In this document: positions 6,366-9,986 of the stretch, piece after piece | Layout: every line of letters begins with the position of its first letter | Position numbering within the stretch: the first letter of the stretch is position 1 | Assembly: GCA_900759225.1 (NCBI GenBank) | Contig: CAAEUM010000171.1 | Location: 1-9,986, forward strand | Origin: Lachnospiraceae bacterium | GTDB taxonomy: Bacteria; Bacillota; Clostridia; Lachnospirales; Lachnospiraceae | Direction of reading: 5' to 3' | Length of the DNA: 9,986 nucleotides | The notes under the pieces: generated by a model | Seen by the model: the letters and a program-made list of their open reading frames with translations, nothing else | The model's database searches: none | Told to the model about the DNA's origin: nothing | Program-made: the position numbers and the translations under genes

Positions 6366-6406
6366 GTCTTTAAGACTTGAGAAATCAAGGCTTAGAGGCT
6401 TTTTTT
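6366..6406 (+). terminator. Intrinsic terminator of second tRNA-Gln
   Basis: GTCTTTAAG (6366-6374) pairs with CTTAGAGGC (6391-6399) with two G-U pairs. After one A-G mismatch, CTTGA (6376-6380) pairs with TCAAG (6385-6389) around a GAAA tetraloop. A run of seven T (6400-6406) follows. The upper stem resembles that of the first terminator. Confidence 0.9.
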
Positions 6407-6407
6407 C

Positions 6408-6437
6408 TTGTACATATGGCGCTGGATATGATATACT
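6408..6437 (+). promoter_or_regulatory. Candidate promoter of thioesterase-cvfB operon
   Basis: The extended -10 element TGATATACT (6429-6437) is a good match to TGnTATAAT. A partial -35 box TTGTAC (6408-6413) lies 18 bp upstream of its hexamer. It follows the tRNA terminator and precedes the thioesterase start by about 48 bp. Confidence 0.55.
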
Positions 6438-6485
6438 TAGCTGGAATGGGAAATACCAGAAATTTGAGAAACTGAGGAAAGCAAC

Positions 6486-7217
6486 ATGTATACGTTTAAC
6501 AGCAGAATACGCTACAGCGAAACGGATGAGCGGGGAGCTTTAAGTTTGCTTGGGGTTGTTAATTATATGCAGGACTGCAGTACATTTCAGTCCGAGGACG
6601 CCAGGGTAGGTTTGAATTATCTGGGGGAAAATAAAAAGGCCTGGCTTCTGGCCTCCTGGCAGCTTTGTATACAGAGGTATCCAAAGCTTGGGGAGCATAT
6701 TGCAGTAAGCACTTGGCCCAACAGGGTGAAGGGGATTTATGGGTATCGGAATTTTCAGATTAAGGATGAGGCAGGAAACAGCCTGGTAAAGGCGGCTTCT
6801 GTCTGGTTTTTATACGATACGGAAAAAGAGGTGCCTGTACGGGTGATGCCGGAGGATATAGCCCCTTATGGCAGGGAGGAACCGCCTCTTTTAATGCCTC
6901 CGGTACCCAGGCGTGTTTTGATCCCGGATACATATATGACCGGAAGCCCTATTCTGGTGGCAGGGCATCATATTGATACCAACCATCATGTGAACAATGC
7001 CATGTATGTAGAAATGGCAAGGGAAGCTCTGCCGGGAGAGCTTTTGGTGGAGGAGCTTCAAATTGATTATAAAAAGGCAGCACGTCTTGGGGATGTGCTG
7101 ATCCCGAGGATTACAGGCAATGAGGATGGAAGCTGGACGGTAATCCTTGCAGGGGAATCAGGAGAGGCCTGTGCGGCAGTCTGGCTGAAAGGAACAAGAA
7201 AAGGGAGTAAATTATGA
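6486..7217 (+). CDS. Acyl-ACP thioesterase (FatA/FatB-like, double hot-dog)
   Basis: 243 residues, typical of bacterial members of this family, with GAGGAAAG just before the start. It hydrolyses acyl-ACP to free fatty acid and ACP, ending or diverting fatty-acid synthesis in the cytoplasm. The N-terminal hot-dog begins IRYSETDERGALSLLGVVNYMQD. The second hot-dog carries HIDTNHHVNNAMYVEMARE (162-180), in which Asp164, Asn166 and His168 match the DxNxHVNN catalytic motif of plant FatB. ELQIDYKKAARLGD (190-203) is the usual following strand. There is no transit or signal peptide. The stop overlaps the start of the CvfB-like gene by 4 bp, so the two are translationally coupled. Acyl chain-length preference cannot be told from sequence alone. 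The family call is secure. Confidence 0.93.
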   Translation: MYTFNSRIRYSETDERGALSLLGVVNYMQDCSTFQSEDARVGLNYLGENKKAWLLASWQLCIQRYPKLGEHIAVSTWPNRVKGIYGYRNFQIKDEAGNSLVKAASVWFLYDTEKEVPVRVMPEDIAPYGREEPPLLMPPVPRRVLIPDTYMTGSPILVAGHHIDTNHHVNNAMYVEMAREALPGELLVEELQIDYKKAARLGDVLIPRITGNEDGSWTVILAGESGEACAAVWLKGTRKGSKL

Positions 7218-8047
7218 TTGAATTAGGGAAAATCCAGGAACTGGAAATTGTAAGGGAAAAAGAATTCGGTGTTTATGTAGGAGAAAAGGCCGGAGATGAG
7301 GCTGCAGTGCTGCTGCCGAAGAAACAGGTGCCTCAGGGGGCAAAAATAGGGGATAAGCTCTCTGTGTTTATTTATAAGGATTCCTCAGACCGTTTAATTG
7401 CTACCACTGCAGTGCCCAAGCTTCAGGTAGGGGAAACGGCGCTGCTTATGGTAAAGGATGTGGCTAAAATCGGCGCTTTTCTTGATATGGGACTTGAAAA
7501 GGATCTGCTTCTGCCCTTTAAAGAGCAGCGTCATCCGGTGCGCAAGGGTGAGCGCTGCCTTGTGACCCTTTATGTAGATAAGAGTCAGCGCCTGGCGGCA
7601 ACTATGAATGTCTATTCCCATATGAGCAATCAGTCCCCTTATCAGGCAGAGGATAAGGTTGAGGGCACTGTCTATGAGATAAGCGAGACCCTTGGGGCTT
7701 TTGTGGCAGTGGATAATAAGTATTTTGGTCTGATCCCTCAGAGGGAGATGTTTGGAAAGGTCAGGGAGGGGGATGTGATCCAGGCCCGGGTTATGAAGGT
7801 ACGTGATGACGGGAAGCTTGATTTAAGCTTGAGAGAGCGTGCCCATATACAGATGGGAACAGATGCGGAGGAGATCTTAAGGGTGATCGATGAATTTGAC
7901 GGTGTCCTTCCCTTTAATGATAAGGCAAGGCCGGAAATTATCCTGCGGGAATTTCATATGAGCAAAAATGCCTTCAAGCGTGCAGTGGGACGTCTTTTGA
8001 AGGAAGGGAAAATACGGGTGACAGAGCGCACCATTGAGCGCATATAA
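7214..8047 (+). CDS. cvfB: CvfB/YitL-like S1 RNA-binding protein
   Basis: 277 residues, close to the 280-300 of Staphylococcus aureus CvfB and pneumococcal relatives. It shows three S1-type RNA-binding modules (about 4-65, 70-131 and 145-207; the third has GTVYEISETLGAFVAVDNKYFGLIP and ends in KLDLSLRER). A C-terminal winged helix (about 215-277; ILREFHMSKNAFKRAVGRLLKEGKI) follows. CvfB is a cytoplasmic RNA-binding protein that affects virulence gene expression and RNA turnover in S. aureus; its exact job in Clostridia is not established. The start ATG overlaps the TGA of the thioesterase (ATGA) and has AGGGAG before it, indicating coupled translation. A terminator follows 70 bp after the stop. 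Confidence 0.92.
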   Translation: MIELGKIQELEIVREKEFGVYVGEKAGDEAAVLLPKKQVPQGAKIGDKLSVFIYKDSSDRLIATTAVPKLQVGETALLMVKDVAKIGAFLDMGLEKDLLLPFKEQRHPVRKGERCLVTLYVDKSQRLAATMNVYSHMSNQSPYQAEDKVEGTVYEISETLGAFVAVDNKYFGLIPQREMFGKVREGDVIQARVMKVRDDGKLDLSLRERAHIQMGTDAEEILRVIDEFDGVLPFNDKARPEIILREFHMSKNAFKRAVGRLLKEGKIRVTERTIERI

Positions 8048-8116
8048 GAATGGAAAGCGGAGGATACTAAATATAAGCATGCAGGAGGCGGCCTGGCAGG
8101 CGGCAGCAGGAAAATC

Positions 8117-8154
8117 AGGCAGTGCAGCCAATAAAGGCAGAGCACTGCCTTTTT
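8117..8154 (+). terminator. Intrinsic terminator after cvfB-like gene
   Basis: AGGCAGTGC (8117-8125) pairs perfectly with GCACTGCCT (8142-8150) around a 16-nt loop. The T run is at 8150-8154 and AAAA (8111-8114) lies before the stem. It separates the thioesterase-cvfB operon from the YitT-family gene. Confidence 0.9.
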
Positions 8155-8185
8155 GCATCATTAAAGAATGCTTTCTGCGTGGATT

Positions 8186-8191
8186 GGAGGG
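8186..8191 (+). promoter_or_regulatory. Ribosome binding site that decides the YitT-family start
   Basis: GGAGGG lies 6 nt before ATG 8198. An in-frame ATG at 8168 lacks such a site and sits only 14 nt after the terminator T run, so 8198 is preferred. Confidence 0.75.
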
Positions 8192-8197
8192 AAGAGT

Positions 8198-9046
8198 ATG
8201 AAACAGAAGAATTCCATTATGGAATATGTGGCAATTGTGGCGGGCGCTTTTATTATGGGCTTTGCTATTAAAAGCCTGTATGACCCGGTAAGCATGGTAA
8301 CAGGGGGGGTATCCGGTGCGGCGATTATTGTCAAGGAAATCCTGGGAGTGCCTTTGTGGCTTACAAATACCTTTCTTAATATCCCTCTTTTTGTGGCCGG
8401 TTATTTTATCATGGGCTGGAAATTTATAAGGCGCACACTGTTTGCGACCATTATGCTGTCTGTATCCCTCTATATTTTGCCGGATAATGTGTATATGGAA
8501 AATGATCTGCTTTTGTCGGCTCTGTTTGGAGGCATTCTTACAGGTGTGGGTACAGGCTTTGTTTTTTTGGCCGGGTGTACCACAGGAGGAACAGATATGC
8601 TGGCTGCCCTGCTGCAGAGAAAAATGAGACATTATTCCATTGCCCAAATTATGCAGGTACTTGACGGCCTTGTGGTGCTGGCAGGAGCTTCCCTGTTTGG
8701 AGTCCGCACAGCCCTGTATGCCTTTATTGCTATTTTCTGTGTAGCGAAGGTGACAGACAGCCTTGTGGAGGGCGTGAAGTTTTCGAAACAGGCATTTATT
8801 ATTTCTGACCATTATAATGAAATCGCACAGGCAGTCCTGGAGCGCATGGGAAGAGGCGTTACCAGCCTGGAAGCAGAAGGGATGTATTCCGGAGACAGGA
8901 AGAAAATGCTGTTTTGTGTTGTTTCAAAGAAAGAAATTGTGCAATTGAGAGAAATTGTAGCTGAATTTGATGCGGGTGCTTTTATGATCGTCAGTGATGC
9001 CCGTGAAGTTTTTGGTGAAGGCTTTATAGAAGCGGAACATTTGTAA
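8198..9046 (+). CDS. YitT family membrane protein (DUF161 plus DUF2179)
   Basis: 282 residues, the usual size for the family. The N-terminal two-thirds has about six hydrophobic segments (roughly 9-27, 52-73, 80-96, 105-125, 150-166, 172-188). Family-typical stretches are DPVSMVTGGVSGAAII (29-44), LTNTFLNIPLF (55-65) and FLAGCTTGGTDMLA (123-136). The C-terminal soluble domain (about 196-280), with GRGVTSLEAEGMYSG and DAREVFGEGF, matches DUF2179. These are abundant integral membrane proteins of Firmicutes with unproven function, sometimes suggested to be transporters. It stands alone: a terminator precedes it and the next gene starts 236 bp later. Its own promoter must lie in 8048-8190 but was not clearly seen. 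Confidence 0.93.
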   Translation: MKQKNSIMEYVAIVAGAFIMGFAIKSLYDPVSMVTGGVSGAAIIVKEILGVPLWLTNTFLNIPLFVAGYFIMGWKFIRRTLFATIMLSVSLYILPDNVYMENDLLLSALFGGILTGVGTGFVFLAGCTTGGTDMLAALLQRKMRHYSIAQIMQVLDGLVVLAGASLFGVRTALYAFIAIFCVAKVTDSLVEGVKFSKQAFIISDHYNEIAQAVLERMGRGVTSLEAEGMYSGDRKKMLFCVVSKKEIVQLREIVAEFDAGAFMIVSDAREVFGEGFIEAEHL

Positions 9047-9129
9047 ACATAGTGAACAAAAAATGGACGGAAAATATTGGGATTTTTTGTGAGTTACGGC
9101 ACTTTTTTTCTTTGGTATACAATATAGCT

Positions 9130-9149
9130 AAAACCCAAATTTGGATTTT
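9130..9149. promoter_or_regulatory. Imperfect 20-bp dyad, candidate operator
   Basis: A perfect CCAAATTTGG core (9135-9144) is extended on both sides by AAAA (9130-9133) and TTTT (9146-9149), with one mismatched pair at 9134/9145. Nine of ten half-site positions are symmetric, with no spacer. Its place upstream of a sugar ABC ATPase gene and just after a -10-like TATACA suits a repressor site. The regulator is unknown. Confidence 0.4.
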
Positions 9150-9187
9150 GTTGATTTACAATATGGAATAAAAAGACGCTTTCTTGT

Positions 9188-9268
9188 ATGATAGATACAG
9201 TTACAACAGACATAAAGCAAACCCTGATTGAAATGGGCTCCATTCAGGAAGTGCGTGTATTTATCTAG
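9188..9268 (+). other. 26-codon open stretch upstream of the ATPase gene
   Basis: An ATG at 9188 opens 26 codons, ending at TAG 9266-9268 inside the ribosome binding site of the ATPase gene. The end of the translation ([15 protein letters not shown]) reads like a real protein C-terminus, but no ribosome binding site precedes it. It may be chance, a leader peptide or the tail of a decayed gene. Confidence 0.2.
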
Positions 9269-9282
9269 GAGGAAAAATAAGA

Positions 9283-9986
9283 ATGGCTAGTTTAACACTG
9301 AAGAATGTAACCAAGAAATATCCTAATGGTTTTGTGGCTGTAAAAGATTTCAATCTGGAAATTGCTGATAAGGAATTTATCATTTTCGTAGGACCATCCG
9401 GCTGCGGTAAATCTACAACCCTTCGTATGATAGCTGGTCTGGAGGACATTTCTTCCGGTGAACTTTATATTGATGATAAGATGGTAAACGATGTGGAGCC
9501 AAAGGACAGAGATATCGCCATGGTATTCCAGAACTATGCTCTGTATCCTCATATGTCCGTATATGACAACATGGCTTTTGGCCTGAAGTTAAGAAAGACA
9601 CCGAAGGATGAAATTGATAAAAAGGTTCATGACGCAGCAAAGATCCTTGATCTGGAGCATCTGTTAGACCGTAAGCCGAAGGCTTTGTCCGGTGGACAGA
9701 GACAGCGAGTTGCAATGGGACGTGCGATTGTCCGCAGCCCTAAGGTATTCCTTATGGACGAGCCGCTGTCAAACCTGGATGCAAAGCTGAGAGGCCAGAT
9801 GCGTGTAGAGATCTCCAAGCTGCATCAGAGACTGGAAACAACCATTATCTATGTAACACATGACCAGACAGAGGCTATGACCCTTGGTACCAGGATTGTT
9901 GTTATGAAGGATGGCGTGATCCAGCAGGTAGATACACCACAGAATCTGTATGACAAGCCATGCAATAAGTTTGTTGCAGGATTTAT
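9283..9986 (+). CDS. ugpC: Sugar ABC transporter ATP-binding protein, MsmX/UgpC/MalK type (3' end outside window)
   Basis: 234 codons visible of a family about 360-370 residues long; the C-terminal regulatory OB-like domain is mostly missing. It is the cytoplasmic ATPase that powers carbohydrate ABC importers; in Firmicutes one such ATPase often serves several importers. Seen: Walker [10 protein letters not shown] (37-45), Q-loop Gln83 ([11 protein letters not shown]), signature LSGGQ (135-139), Walker B VFLMDEP (155-161), D-loop SNLD (163-166) and switch His193 (VTHDQTEAM). All catalytic motifs are intact. AGGAGGA (9267-9273) lies 9 nt before the ATG. The N-terminus [16 protein letters not shown] is typical of MsmX/UgpC. 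The symbol follows common annotation of this family and does not imply glycerol-3-phosphate as substrate. No permease is visible in the window, which fits a stand-alone shared ATPase. Confidence 0.94.
   Translation, partial: MASLTLKNVTKKYPNGFVAVKDFNLEIADKEFIIFVGPSGCGKSTTLRMIAGLEDISSGELYIDDKMVNDVEPKDRDIAMVFQNYALYPHMSVYDNMAFGLKLRKTPKDEIDKKVHDAAKILDLEHLLDRKPKALSGGQRQRVAMGRAIVRSPKVFLMDEPLSNLDAKLRGQMRVEISKLHQRLETTIIYVTHDQTEAMTLGTRIVVMKDGVIQQVDTPQNLYDKPCNKFVAGF

Larger units (their letters stand above)
9047..9282 (+). promoter_or_regulatory. 236-bp intergenic region before the ABC ATPase gene
   Basis: AT-rich and without a long gene. It holds a dyad at 9130-9149, a -10-like TATACA at 9116-9121 without a convincing -35, a TATGAT at 9187-9192 with TTTACA 26 bp upstream (too far apart), and an in-frame stretch of 26 codons (9188-9268). 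No clear terminator for the YitT gene was found: T runs at 9083-9088 and 9103-9109 lack a stable stem. The promoter of the ATPase gene should lie here but cannot be placed reliably. Confidence 0.45.

Noticed and set aside
8079..8201. 40-codon frame overlapping the YitT-family start (ATGA)
   Set aside because: It runs through a clear intrinsic terminator, has no well-spaced ribosome binding site and has low-complexity Ala/Gly/Gln composition.
7877..8812. 311-codon open frame on the minus strand
   Set aside because: It runs antisense across the end of the CvfB-like gene, the terminator and most of the YitT gene. Its composition (many His, Lys, Cys, Gln) is that of a shadow frame, and both plus-strand genes are firmly identified.

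Overview
The window looks like chromosomal DNA from a low-to-mid GC Gram-positive anaerobe of the Clostridia, most likely a Lachnospiraceae gut commensal. This is inferred from consensus AGGAGG-type ribosome binding sites, short intergenic gaps, almost all genes on one strand, strong sigma-A promoters in front of single tRNA genes, and a gene set (CvfB, YitT family, FatA-type acyl-ACP thioesterase, MsmX/UgpC ATPase) common there. The species is not determinable by eye. No CRISPR array, transposase, integrase or phage gene was seen.

Region 1 (1-5806) is a run of five co-directional genes: the C-terminal part of an AbgT-family transporter, a short-chain dehydrogenase/reductase (SDR), a large M28-like metallopeptidase with PA and C-terminal helical regions, a ketopantoate-reductase-family oxidoreductase and a MATE exporter. 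The first three are tightly spaced. A 12-bp perfect inverted repeat with a 36-nt loop separates them from the last two. Transporter, hydrolase and two NAD(P)-dependent oxidoreductases suggest uptake, cleavage and redox processing of an amide- or peptide-linked compound, in the manner of AbgT plus AbgAB for p-aminobenzoyl-glutamate. The substrate is unknown. The peptidase has His-Ser where the family normally carries its catalytic and metal-binding Glu-Glu pair.

Region 2 (about 5840-6406) holds two identical tRNA-Gln(CUG) genes. Each has its own consensus promoter and its own intrinsic terminator with a GNRA-type loop, so they are two independent one-gene units. Between them lies a roughly 72-nt nested inverted repeat of unknown nature.

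Region 3 (6414-9046) holds an acyl-ACP thioesterase overlapping a CvfB-like S1 RNA-binding protein by 4 bp, a clear terminator, and a YitT-family membrane protein. Region 4 is a 236-bp intergenic stretch with a 20-bp imperfect dyad, followed by the first 234 codons of an MsmX/UgpC/MalK-type sugar ABC ATPase that runs off the window. Most of the window is ordinary core or accessory metabolism. The least conventional points are the altered M28 active site within an AbgT-linked operon, the structured element between the tRNAs, and the long-loop hairpin inside the first gene cluster.
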